Source: Sclerotiophoma versabilis (Eukaryota; Ascomycota; Dothideomycetes; Pleosporales; Didymellaceae). From it: a stretch of 64,000 bases of DNA. Each line of letters starts with the position of its first letter. Positions within the stretch are counted from its first letter, which is position 1. The notes under the pieces are model-generated. The model was not told the origin of the DNA. It saw nothing but the letters and a program-made list of their open reading frames with translations, and searched no databases. Shown in pieces: positions 33,166 to 43,571 of this stretch. Where the stretch lies: contig JAAROD010000095.1 of the NCBI GenBank assembly GCA_012274445.1, positions 248,001 to 312,000 on the forward strand. The letters are read 5' to 3'. A program made the translations under genes and the position numbers.

Positions 33166-35197
33166 CTGTTTGGTGACGCGGTCCTCGGTCAAAAGTGGGA
33201 GAGGACTGTGAAAGAGCTAGACCATGTCCGAGACATGCTGCGCGTATGCGTATCGTTTAGAGAGGCATGGATGCCACAAGGTCAAGTCGGTATCGCGGCG
33301 TGCTTGTATGTGGGGGAGTGCCCTTTTCTTTGGTGGCGGCGCTCAGAGTAAAGCACCGACCGCTGCCACGTGTGGAGTGGGTCGTTTCTTTTCCGCGACT
33401 CAGTGCCTGAGGAGGCATCCCCCTCGTGATCTCGAGACGCCCTTTCGGAACGGCTCTTGGGGGGGGGCCCTTCATGCATCATGTCGGAGGATAACCTGGA
33501 TCAGGTTGGGGAAGTAAAATTTGCTCTGCTGGGAAGTTGCGAGTTGGGCGTCTTCTGGAAGGAAACGCTCGGGCGTTTCGGTTGAGTCAGTGACAGAGAA
33601 TACATGAAACGTGCAAGCATCCTGGACCTTGAGGTATATGTCTTGGCGTATAGTGGGTTTGAAAGGGATAGAGGATGAGGGATGGTGCTGCATTACGTGT
33701 GGCACGAGATGAGAAGAAGACTGTTCGGCGACTTGAAGCTTCGCAACGAGTCGTGAGAACCGAACTGGGTAATTTAATTCGAACCTGAGTTTGAGAATCC
33801 ATTCAAGATGGATAGCCAGTACTACTTGGATTCCTAGTTCATGTACTGATGTCACGAGAGAAGGGGGAAATCTAACAACCTTGTACGTATCGGTCGATTT
33901 ACCACTGTGGTGTATGGTAGGGACCCTAGTCAGAAGTATATCCAGGATCAACAAATCTCCAAGGCTTCCCGCAGTTTGTTTGTGCTCACGAATTCTCGGG
34001 GTAATCAATTAGAGCCAACGAGCAAGTTGTTTAGCTCAGCTTCTTCTTTCACAGCTCCGTTGTATTCGGGCACTATTCCTGGCTAGCGTACGACCCTGGG
34101 GATCCACTACTTTTACCTATGGGAGTTGCGACCACATATACACCGAGCATGCTACTCCAGTCCCACGGAGCAGCATCTCCTCTGTAGAAAGTCATCTAAC
34201 TCGCGTCATTCTTTAAATAGATCATGTCATATCATATCATGCCGTTGCTTACATGGCCTCGTGATATCTTATCTAACGGCTATCTCTTCCGCACACGGGA
34301 CCCCGTCCCCAGCTCTGCTCAGTACACGATAGTGTGGAAGCTGCCACGATCGAGCCGCTATCCTTCTGTATCCATGCCTGTTGCAATTTGCTACGATTCC
34401 CCACGTGCACCGTTTCGCGAATCACAAACAAAGACATGAATGACGAACAAAGACACTGACGAGCACCGCGCCGCAATGCACAGGCGACGCACAGATGACG
34501 CCGGCTCTTGCCATAGTAAACAATAGACAGAGACAAATTTAGATAGGATGCAAAAACAAGGTTTCCACCATGCATGTTAGTCGTGGCTTGCAGTCACGAG
34601 CAGTGGTCGTCCTTTCTATGATTACCTAGCAGACTTCATCTCCGCCGTACGCCGCGGCGACTAGTCAGACACTAGAATGTCTCTCACTTGGTATTGAGCT
34701 TTATGGTCGTCAAGCTTATTGTTGGATCAAATCCACTGTACGACTTTTGCACACTGCACGGCCATAGGACGGCAGTGGCTGATCGAAAGCTTTATACCGC
34801 TCCAGGCTCCGTCGACTAGGCGTCGTTGATACGTATCTCTGCAGAAAGAAAGCAGCAAGTACTCATAAGTTTTTGGCAATAGTCTGGCCTGACTTACCGT
34901 GACTAAGCCCCTGGCTCAGAGCCGCCGACTTCGTTACACCGCGTCTATGTTTTGCACCTCAGGCCACACTTGCCAAGAACAGAACTGTGCCTTCTGTCCG
35001 TGGTGGGATTTTCAGGCCTGACAATGCCAATAAGATCATCTATGTATATAGTGGGGAACCTAAGACAATGACGCGCTAGATGAGAGGCTGTGGTGTTACG
35101 ATGTAGTTTACGACACATGGGATGTGCTAGTGGTAGACGGCATCACAAGCCTCAGCTCAGATGCATGGGGCGAATCCTGCTCAAAATATTCTCGTAA

Positions 35198-35635
35198 CCC
35201 ATCACTCATCATCACAAGTGCTGGCAAAATAGCTTCCAGCACAGCTCTCGGCTATCACTACAGCGGCTGGCCTGCGAAGCCTCGAAGCCCGATCAGCGTA
35301 ATCTCACAGCTCTGTCCACGATGGTTGTCTACAACATGCTCAATCAGAAGTTCAGCATCCATTCAGGGCCTAGTCAGCATGTCGCGCAGAGATCATCATG
35401 CTGTACATACCTGCTGGCGATGCTGGACTCCTCGTATACTTTGGCAGTATTCAGGTAATCAACAGGGAACAAAAACTACTTTCCAATATCAGACATCTTG
35501 CTGTTTGTCGCCGCGAACACTAGATGGTATATAAGCAGCCAGCTAGTGGCGCAGAACTATCAAGAAATCAAAGACAATTCTACGCTTGCACAGTATAGAC
35601 TGAGAATCCTTCGCCATACAACATCTCATGTTGGA
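35198..35635 (+). pseudogene. Possible decayed gene fragment (weak)
   Basis: One frame is open from after the TAA at 35195 to a second TAA at 35456, then open again in the same frame until TAA at 35636, about 146 codons with a single internal stop. The translation looks helical and protein-like (LSLQRLACEASKPDQ, STMVVYNMLNQKFS, DILLFVAANTRWYISS). The TAA lies in GGTAATC, which could be an intron donor, but no acceptor I tried keeps the second part in frame. Further open pieces lie at 35660-35960. I do not recognise a family; chance is a real alternative. Confidence 0.25.
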
Positions 35636-36733
35636 TAATGAGTCTGCCGTCTTTCATATGGAATAACTTCTTCTCGACTTCAGACGGCGATACAATGACG
35701 ATCTCACACTACTTGGTCACCTGGAATATTTACAAGAACTCTCAGATGATAATCATGGGTGGTCACTTCACCAGCGACGTGTACGTAGCCCTTTGGAAAT
35801 AAGTTCTTCGAAGTCTTTGTCTCTCCTAGACGTTTGAAGTTTAGAGAGGACTGCATTCACAACCGAGCTGCAATCTGGCAGTATTTTTTTCAATTGGCAG
35901 AAAAGGAAGTGGCTATAAGCCCAGGACTGTGGAAGTTACGGTAGTTCGTCAGTGTGACTTGCAGGCTGTACATAATACTGCAGGATTCTGGAAGTCTAAA
36001 ATATATTCATGACATCAATCGAGCATCTCAATTCGGGATCATGATTGCATACAATCGCTACCAATAGAGTTGTTACTGTACAACTCTACATCAATCGAGA
36101 CCCATTGGCGAAGCCTTCCCGATCTGTAGAATTGCCGCTGCAACGAGTGGGTGATTGTTTGCTATCTGATACCAGCTTATCGGCCACAATCTCTCTTCCG
36201 GCGTCCTTGATTGCCATTCCCCCTTTTGCAGATGTTTACTCTTCGTCCCGGACATTGCACTAGCTACCTCGATGACGTCAACTCGTAGACCGCTCTGCTC
36301 TCCAGTGTCGGAGGAGGTGTTGTGGCAGTAGTTTGCAAGACTTCGGATCGAGTCGCTGAGCATGCAGGTTCCGCGGCAGGGTAAGATCAGAGGCGCTTTC
36401 TTCCTGTCCAATTAATGTATTGTGCTTTGTTTTCGTGAAAAGTTTGGCAGTATCGCAAGCGTCTTCAACAGAGCGATGAGCGTATAATCCCGCTGATTGG
36501 AAGTCAAAAGGCTGACCTGAACTGTGCTGCGGAGTCCGAGCCTTGTTGAGGTGCGGCAATTCTTGACATGGCTGCTGAGACGATGAAGTCTCGTGTCATA
36601 TTATTGCAGTGTCACACGGTTGTAACGCTGGACTCAGCGCTTGACACGCTACATCTCGCATAAGGTCGAATAGAGCTTCCATTCCTATCCCTTGTTCGTG
36701 GGGGCCTCCTGCATTCATATGGAGAAGCGTAAG

Positions 36734-38739
36734 CTACATATGTTGCGCTGCCTGGGTGGGCTCCATTTCTTCGAGAAGCTGTTCGAGAAGCTGTTCTTTA
36801 TCCTGCCTGAGAATTTGCGGTTTATCTTCCTCGAAAAGACATATCCTGCCTTCTTCCTCTGCTTCACTCTCCATTCGTGTCGGTGTGTCTGACCCGGCTT
36901 GAAGTACTTTGGACTGCTCAACGCAGGCGCATGGCTTCAGATTCTCAACGGCATGTGATAGGTCGTGAATAAATGTTTTCCCTTGGTATGCAAGGCCGCG
37001 TGAATAACAATCTGTCCGCAACTCAAGGTCTGCGGGAGCTTTGCCATTCTTCGTGCTATATTTTGCTGAAGCATCAAAATCACCGCGAGATACCTTACTA
37101 AGGCGCCCGCCATCTCCGCTGTAGTCTCGGCCATTCGAACTTTCCGACAGTGATATGTCGTCGTGGCGCATTGAGAGATGTGCAGGATTCGTTCTCATAT
37201 ACAGAGTAGCAGGCTCCGCTTCGTTACCGTCTACCTCAGCATGACCGATCAAGCACTGCTGAAGACAGTGAGACTTGGGAAAGCTATGAGTAACCTCACC
37301 TAACACTCGGTCATTAGCACCAGCTGGGCCTCGTGCTACTGTGTCATTTGGTGTTGGCACAGATGAAGTTTGAGGCGCTTGTGACGGAGCGGACGAATCA
37401 TCCTTTCCAGAGAAGCCATTTGAATCCAGTGAGATCTTGGAGATTGTCGCTGATGTCTCTGGCCACAGAAATCCGCAAGTGGGATTGAGCGGTGTGTATC
37501 TTTTCACTTTGTAACTCCTCCGAAACCACACAAACTTCTGAGCCATTGTCAATGGTAGCTGCTCGGCCAACGAATACAACAGCTGTGGCTTCGCTATTGA
37601 CTGGCGTAACTCATCGGCAGAGGGGTGATGAAACTCTCTTCGATGATTGGATGTTGCGATCCAATTCCGATAATGCTCTGTAGACCTGCATGCAACAAGC
37701 TTTGAGTTCGTAAATCTTGCCCGCGGGGCACATATCTGTATCGGCATAATCGAACCATCGTTCAAGGCGCGTATGCGTATGTGGGCCTCAGTTGAATCCA
37801 GAGGCTTAACGTTGTAGCGAGGACAAAGCTACCATCGCTTATCGCCTGCAGCCAGATATTAGCAATATGCATGACCTTTGGAGACAGAAACATAATTGGA
37901 GGTTCAGAACTCGCCAAAAAGTAGTGCCTCCTAGGTAACACCGGAACATCAGTGTCTCTTGGCGGCTCTGGTCGCTCTAGGATTTGTCCCACATGCGTTC
38001 CAGTCTGCTCGGCCTGCGCTTGTCGCTGTATCTCTACAGCGAGTCCTTGCTGAGTCCCCTCAGGGCGGAGTGTCGAGGTTGAATCAATGTATACCGAACG
38101 GTTGCCAGGCGACCGCAGCGTCGACGTCGAAGCAACCTTGGGATCAGATGTGACAGCATCGGATCGTCGAGCAGATTCGGGACTAGGACTAGGCGAACTG
38201 AGGCTGGCGCTGTGATTTTCTGAATCAGTGGTGAAGGGAGGCAGCCTTTCAATGTAGCTCGCATGAGCGGCGGGTAGTGGACACGTTGGTCTCGAAGCGG
38301 CGTTGCTACGATATCTGGACCGTGATAATGGAAAGCGGGATCTAAGACCAAGACCGAGCGCACTGAGACCGTGATGGGTTTCACCGGTGAGACGTGCACT
38401 GCCAGCTATTTGTTGACCTGAAGGTCCGTCTGCTTCCTGGCGGTCCGCAGAAGGACGATGTGGTGTGGTATGATTTGTCTGGATTGGAGCTTGCTCAATT
38501 TTCTGATACAGTCTGGAATGAGTGGGAGGGATCCCAAGCCCTGGATCTGATTCTGAAGAGTCATCTGTATCTGTTGAGGTGCGAGAGCCGGGGTATAGAA
38601 TATGCCGCATCCTGTGCCCATCACGGTTTACATACGCAGGATTCGACGCTGCGGATGTCTGTTCGTGTGCAGCTGGTTGTTTCCCCTTGCACTGCCTGCC
38701 ATCTGGTCGCTGGTTGTTTCCAGGTGTTTCGTCAGCCAT
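36734..38739 (-). CDS. Hypothetical protein, Ser/Pro-rich
   Basis: Model: complement of 36734..37828 and 37876..38739, 652 residues. Two overlapping ORFs join in frame through a 47-nt intron (GTCATG...GGTAG, with GCTAAT as branch site); the weak donor makes this the least certain join in the window, and two separate genes remain possible. The start is Met at 38739 (MADETPGNN); an in-frame Met at 38868 would add a hydrophobic segment but overlaps the stop of the dehydrogenase gene. The first 280 residues are polar and disordered-looking (SLSSPSPSPES). Residues about 290-400 are the only likely folded part (PRYNVKPLDSTEAHIRIRAL, QKFVWFRRSYKVKRYTPL). The tail is Glu-rich (EQLLEQLLEEME). No family recognised. 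Confidence 0.55.
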
Positions 38740-38867
38740 TATAGCGAATGTCTGAAGTAGCGGATATGAAAATAGTAGAAGAATGAGAGCTAGTGAACGC
38801 AAAAATAGCAACGTTATTGTTGGTATTGTAAGAAGATGTGAGATCCGCGAGGAATATTGCCAGTCCA

Positions 38868-39725
38868 TCAAGGCGGCACCTCCTTGCCCTCCCAATCCCA
38901 GCACTTGCCTCGCCCGTCAACTCCCACCTGCCTGGCAACATCTACAAGCCGCTCCGCCACCCAGTCCCTCTCAAAAAGCTTCCCTTCCTTGACACCGCCC
39001 CAGAACTCTTTGCTGAACTCAGTCTTCACTGTACCGGGATGCAGTGCTACTGCTAGCGCCTTATCCCCAGATGCCGCCCGCAGGTGATTGTCGAATGTCT
39101 TGACCACTTGATTGACGCCAGCTTTTGATGCGCGATAGCTGTACCAGCCTCCGAGCTTGTTATCAGATATGCTGCCCACACGCGCTGACATGATTGCCAT
39201 GGTTGCAGCAGATGGAAGTCCCTTCATGAGCTCCTCATCTTCCTCAGGCGCTGCGCTCTTCTTCGGCAAGAATGGCGAAAAGTGCTTGATCATAAGCATT
39301 GGGCCCAGTGTGTTAGTCTGGAAGGTCAGCAACGCGTCCTTCGCGTCGATCTGAGCTGGCGACTTTTCAGGAAAGAGTAGTCCTGGCACAAAGAAGGCAA
39401 GTTGCAGCCTATGAGCGCCTGGTTTGAATTGCTCTTTGCATGCCGCTGCGGCGTCCGCAATTGTGGATTCATCTGCGAGTGGTTGTTGGCTTCTGAGCAA
39501 GGTGTGTTGAGCACAGAACTGGGTTTACTTGCCCGTGACATCAAGCTTCAGCACTCTCAATCGCGCCTCATCGACATCCAATCCCTCCAACAATCCCTCC
39601 CTAGTCTTGTCGAGGTCCTTACGAGCTGTCGCGACAACGGGCGCATTCGTGGTCTGTAGTATTCTCCTTGCAAGTGCGAAGCCAATGCCTCGTGAGGCAG
39701 GTGATATCATGGACCATGGCGGCAT
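38868..39725 (-). CDS. Short-chain dehydrogenase/reductase (C-factor-like)
   Basis: An NAD(P)-dependent oxidoreductase of unknown substrate. Model: complement of 38868..39472 and 39533..39725, 265 residues. Rossmann start SPASRGIGFALARR at about residues 8-21 in place of the common TGxxxGIG, LDVTDES at the adenine-binding region, NTLGPM (NNAG-like region), and catalytic YRASK with Ser in IMSARVGS. C-terminal HPGTVKTEFSKEF is typical of the CsgA/C-factor-like group. The frame LDVT|DES is restored by an intron starting GCAAGT (39532) and ending CGCAG (39473), 60 nt, a classical GC-AG intron. A GT-AG choice inside it would be only 36 nt and add eight odd residues. Confidence 0.85.
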
Positions 39726-39999
39726 TGTGAGAATAGTGCTGCATCTGCAGTATGTGCGTCCATCTTTAGGAGCAGCATGGTGTTACTGAACCATGGTCGA
39801 AGCGCGATCGATGATGACATACTTTCTATGTCGATCGAGCTATGCCGGTCTAAGCGTAGTGCATATTGACGCTCTTTATGCACGAGGACGTTCATTCTAA
39901 GAATTAACATCAATTATTATCATGTACGTCAGATTACCAGGACTTGTAGATCGACCGTTACCAAAATGCAAGGGTATGTTTCATCGAAACCATCACGTC

Positions 40000-42450
40000 T
40001 CACCACCCACTCGGCGTCCTTGAATGTCTACACCTACTGAACGTCCGGAGCACATACTCGGGCTCCAGATCCCCATTCTCCAACTCCAACCCCACAACCT
40101 TTGCCAACGCCGCCGTGAGCGCTGAATTCTGTCTCTGGAGCAGCATCACCCTGTCCTGCAACGTGACCATCTTATCCGCGCTACTCTGCTCCAGCACCTC
40201 GATCTCAATCGCGCTGTCGCCTATAATCTCATCACTGGCCAGCTCGGGAGTCTGTCTGGGCGTCGGCAGCGCACCAGGGCCTGTATCTGAGTTGCTTTGG
40301 TGTGTGGATGCCGATACTGAGATAGTGGAGGGTACTTCCTTCCTTCTGATCTTCTTCAGATCGCGCAACTTCCTCGCTTTTGTCTGTTCTTCTCGCGAGA
40401 GAGGGCGTTCTGCAAGCGGATGCTCAAGGACAGGGACTGGTTTTGGGCTAATTGGTGGGCTCTTCTCTTTCCGAGCCGCATTTGAAGCGACGTCCATGAT
40501 GTTGGGTGCAGAAAAGGAGCGACTTATACGGTCGTAAGAGCTAAATCCCTGGATTGCTCGCTCCACCGCCGGAGAAGCCAGAGCGGGGACGAGCAGGTCT
40601 TCGGTGAAGCTAAACGACAGCTCTCGGGGGCGATGCTTTTGGTTTTCTGATCCAGAAACCGCGACAGGGAGAGTGAGATTATCCGTGCCAGACAATCTGG
40701 GAATGATGATTTTGAGATGCTTCGCCCCGCCCGATGTTGTCATCTCACGGGCGCAGGTAGGTACTTTGGGTTTCTGACGCACACGTTGGGGTGATCCTTC
40801 TACAGACCCAACGCGTGCAGCGAGGCTCTTGCGCTTGACTTTGAAGATTTTAGGACCGCCTCTGGTACGCTGCCGATTCGTCGCTTGGATGTCTATCTTG
40901 GGTCCAGTGTTCCTCAAGTAAAAGCTGAGATCGTTCAAACCTAGGTCGCTGCTGGCGGTAAGTGCATCGTGGCCGAGGATTGGTGGCGCCATCCGTCCAA
41001 GGCAGGACGAGCCAGCTCGGGCTGCTTGTCCCACTCTACCGTACTGGCTTCGCTGCTTCGGCACTCGGAATCCCGAGTCCCTTAGGTCATGCTCTGTAAA
41101 TTGGCCTTCAGCCGCGCGGGCAAAATCACTGTCTACCGACGTGATAGACTCCTTACGAAAAGAAAACCGTGGGTTGGTAAGACGCTTAGGGCTTCGCTCT
41201 GGGACAGCTGGTGGCAAGTTAGTCATCAGCTCCAGGTCCTCAATAGGAAAGATGGCGATGGGCTCCTTGGATCGTAAGGTCGGGTCTGGCGAATGCGGCA
41301 GCGGCATTTTTGGTGGGCTGGGTGTGTGACGGTGGCGCACCCTCCTCAAACTCGACTCTCGACTATCAGCCTGACTGTCAAAGTACTTCTGAATCACGCC
41401 AAGCGGCGCCACTTCCTCGAGCATCTCAAGGTCTTCCTGGGTAGGCTTGTCACTGTTGGTGTCGCTCCTTGATGCATTGCGTTCGTGTTTGGCTACCAAT
41501 GGTTCCAGCGAAGCGTAGGGGGCGCTTGTGTTAGCCTCAGAACTGACAACTTTGTAGGGAGTCTGGCGTCTAGACTGCTTCTTCTCCTTCAGATCGTGGT
41601 TTGGTGTGCTGGTACTCCGCACACGGATCTCTCTCTTCTGGTGGCTGTTTGAGATGATGGCCCGTGCCTGGCGTGGCTGGTAGGTGATGACCTTGGTCAT
41701 GGGGCTAGAAATTGATCGACGATGCGGTGGTAGGGCCATTGGTCGATACACTTCTGGAGACATTGAAGGTGATGAAGCGAACATCGTAGGTGATGAGGCA
41801 ATCCCAACTTCCGTTGAGTCGAGCTCGACCGGAGCACCAGGGTTGACAGTCAGTCGTTTCTGCTCGGTAGATGGCCCTGTCGATGAGCAGCGGCTGTTCT
41901 GACTGTGGATTCGCGGACGCGAATAATTTTCGTTCGAAGAAGATGTCGAAGGTCGATACACTTCGACATTCTGTGATGCGCGCATGTCGAAGTTCCTCGG
42001 GGTGTGATTCACAAACATATCCTTCCGCTTACGTTGGGCGCCAAACTCGTCGATATAGTGCACCGGAGCGAGTGGCAGCTTGGTCTTATGGTTATCCGTA
42101 GCTGCAGCTGTTGTCGTCTTTGTGTTATCGTCGTGCGCCTCGGCGGCAGACTTGCGCTTGAGGCTTGGTGAAGTAACACTGGCCCTACGGATTTGCTCTT
42201 TGGATGCAGCAAGCGTCCCGGCGTATTCGAGCGCACTGATACCGGGATGGCCGAACATAGGGAATGAGTTTATCAACGTCTCTGTAGACAGAGGCTCCAA
42301 CATTTTGAAAATGCGGGAAGTTGTGCAGCCTAAATGCTCAGCGTGAGAGCAGAACCGCCGTGTGCCAGACCTCACGGGCGCGAGCAGCTGCAACGGCTGG
42401 CAACAGCTGAGCTCAGAACGTGGCACAACCAGGAGACCGGTACCCAGCAT
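40000..42450 (-). CDS. Uncharacterised Ser/Arg-rich protein with C-terminal coiled coil
   Basis: One long uninterrupted frame of 816 codons from ATG 42450, or 767 residues from Met 42303 (MLEPLSTETLINSFPMFG), which I prefer because the stretch ahead of it is Cys-rich and unlike the rest. Mostly disordered, with many basic-Ser/Thr-Pro patches suited to phosphorylation (RHRHTPSPPK, SPPISPKPVPV), two Lys/Arg blocks (KKIRRKE; RKRKD), and near the C-terminus a short Leu-rich coiled coil (DRVMLLQRQNSALTAALAKV) followed by VVGLELENGDLE. Codon use matches its neighbours. No enzyme motif and no family I recognise. It could be a cytoskeletal or nuclear scaffold, but this is only a guess from composition. 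Confidence 0.75.
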   Translation of the reverse strand: MLGTGLLVVPRSELSCCQPLQLLAPVRSGTRRFCSHAEHLGCTTSRIFKMLEPLSTETLINSFPMFGHPGISALEYAGTLAASKEQIRRASVTSPSLKRKSAAEAHDDNTKTTTAAATDNHKTKLPLAPVHYIDEFGAQRKRKDMFVNHTPRNFDMRASQNVEVYRPSTSSSNENYSRPRIHSQNSRCSSTGPSTEQKRLTVNPGAPVELDSTEVGIASSPTMFASSPSMSPEVYRPMALPPHRRSISSPMTKVITYQPRQARAIISNSHQKREIRVRSTSTPNHDLKEKKQSRRQTPYKVVSSEANTSAPYASLEPLVAKHERNASRSDTNSDKPTQEDLEMLEEVAPLGVIQKYFDSQADSRESSLRRVRHRHTPSPPKMPLPHSPDPTLRSKEPIAIFPIEDLELMTNLPPAVPERSPKRLTNPRFSFRKESITSVDSDFARAAEGQFTEHDLRDSGFRVPKQRSQYGRVGQAARAGSSCLGRMAPPILGHDALTASSDLGLNDLSFYLRNTGPKIDIQATNRQRTRGGPKIFKVKRKSLAARVGSVEGSPQRVRQKPKVPTCAREMTTSGGAKHLKIIIPRLSGTDNLTLPVAVSGSENQKHRPRELSFSFTEDLLVPALASPAVERAIQGFSSYDRISRSFSAPNIMDVASNAARKEKSPPISPKPVPVLEHPLAERPLSREEQTKARKLRDLKKIRRKEVPSTISVSASTHQSNSDTGPGALPTPRQTPELASDEIIGDSAIEIEVLEQSSADKMVTLQDRVMLLQRQNSALTAALAKVVGLELENGDLEPEYVLRTFSRCRHSRTPSGW

Positions 42451-43571
42451 ATGCAGTTATTGTTGTACCGCTCAAACTTCGGCATAGTTTTGGCTCTGCT
42501 TTGGCCCTTACGTTGTAACGTCGGCCAGGGATAGTGATTACATGCAGAGCAGATTGCTGCGCGTATGAGAATTGTCCGAACCTGAAGGGAGGGAAATCCT
42601 GTAGTGGAACCAGTGGCGGTAATTGACGGTAGGGATCAGTTCTCGAGCCCGTGATGGACGTTACGTGACGCGACGCGACGTGACACTGCAGGTACTGATA
42701 ACGAGACAAGTAGCCGGCAGCAATGGCCTGATCTTCAACGAAGTGACAGATATGAAGACTGGGGTAAGGCCCGATTATAGGAAGTAAGGACCTGAAATAG
42801 TTTGTGAGGATGTTTTCTTCTTCATGTTCGCTGCCTACGGAGCTTGAAGGAAAAACAATTGCAGCGTGGCTTTTGGCGAGTCACCCATGCTGTGATGTAT
42901 TGCGAATACCGGGTTCTCGATCTTGGTTGTCGGAATTCTTCTTAGGACGGGTCGCTGCTTGGAATGTGGGACCAGATTGTCGCATTGCTGCGTGAAAAAG
43001 CGTTGTGCGACTTGCTTCTTTTAGCAACAGCGAAGGGAGCTTTCAGCGCCTGCGACCCGTAGGAGCGGAGGGGACCAGTCATCAATAGTTTCTCTCTAGG
43101 CGAAGACCTCACGAAGACCGTTATATCGATGTTTGGGGCGCAATGGATGGGTCTGATTGTTATCATGCGCTCCGTTGTTGTGGTGTTGACGTGTGTCGAC
43201 CTCGCATATGTTGTGCGCCATAAGCCTCGCAGGTAGCCATAGAATGCAACTGCAGACGAGAGAAGTCCTTTAGCCGCGGCGAGCGGGGTCACTCAAGAGT
43301 ATTTGCAAGCCATGAAAAGCCGAGACGAATCCACAGTCGGCACATCTGAGAATCACTGGTCGATCACAGCCATCAGATCGACGCCACGAGCGCCTTCCCG
43401 TAGCGTGGCCAATCCTCGCAACTTTTGATGAACTTTGTATCGGCCCACCAAAAGCAAACATACGCAGATCCCCGCTATCTAGTCTACATAGATGCTGAGC
43501 TGTACATGAACGCCGATTAAATGCTGACAATGTGCAAACCATAACCAAGAGCTGCGGACATGATCCGGTGT
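42451..43571. other. Intergenic, 1.1 kb
   Basis: Downstream of SEN1 and upstream of the previous gene, both on the minus strand. Small frames at 42942-43292 and 43270-43575 show no domain or splice logic. Confidence 0.5.

Larger units (their letters stand above)
30997..36733. other. Gene-poor 5.7 kb
   Basis: Begins with the 3' region of the Zn2Cys6 gene. Apart from simple repeats and a possible decayed gene near 35.2-35.6 kb I see no supported gene. The longest frame (33472-34008, minus) has no ATG before residue 107. Base composition is near the rest of the window. Confidence 0.5.

Noticed and set aside
33472..34008. 178-codon minus-strand frame
   Set aside because: Starts with TTG and has no ATG until residue 107; no recognised family.
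38866..38870. TGATG overlap of the dehydrogenase stop and an upstream ATG of the next gene, suggesting translational coupling
   Set aside because: Coupled re-initiation is not usual for nuclear fungal genes, and a better start for the next gene lies at 38739.
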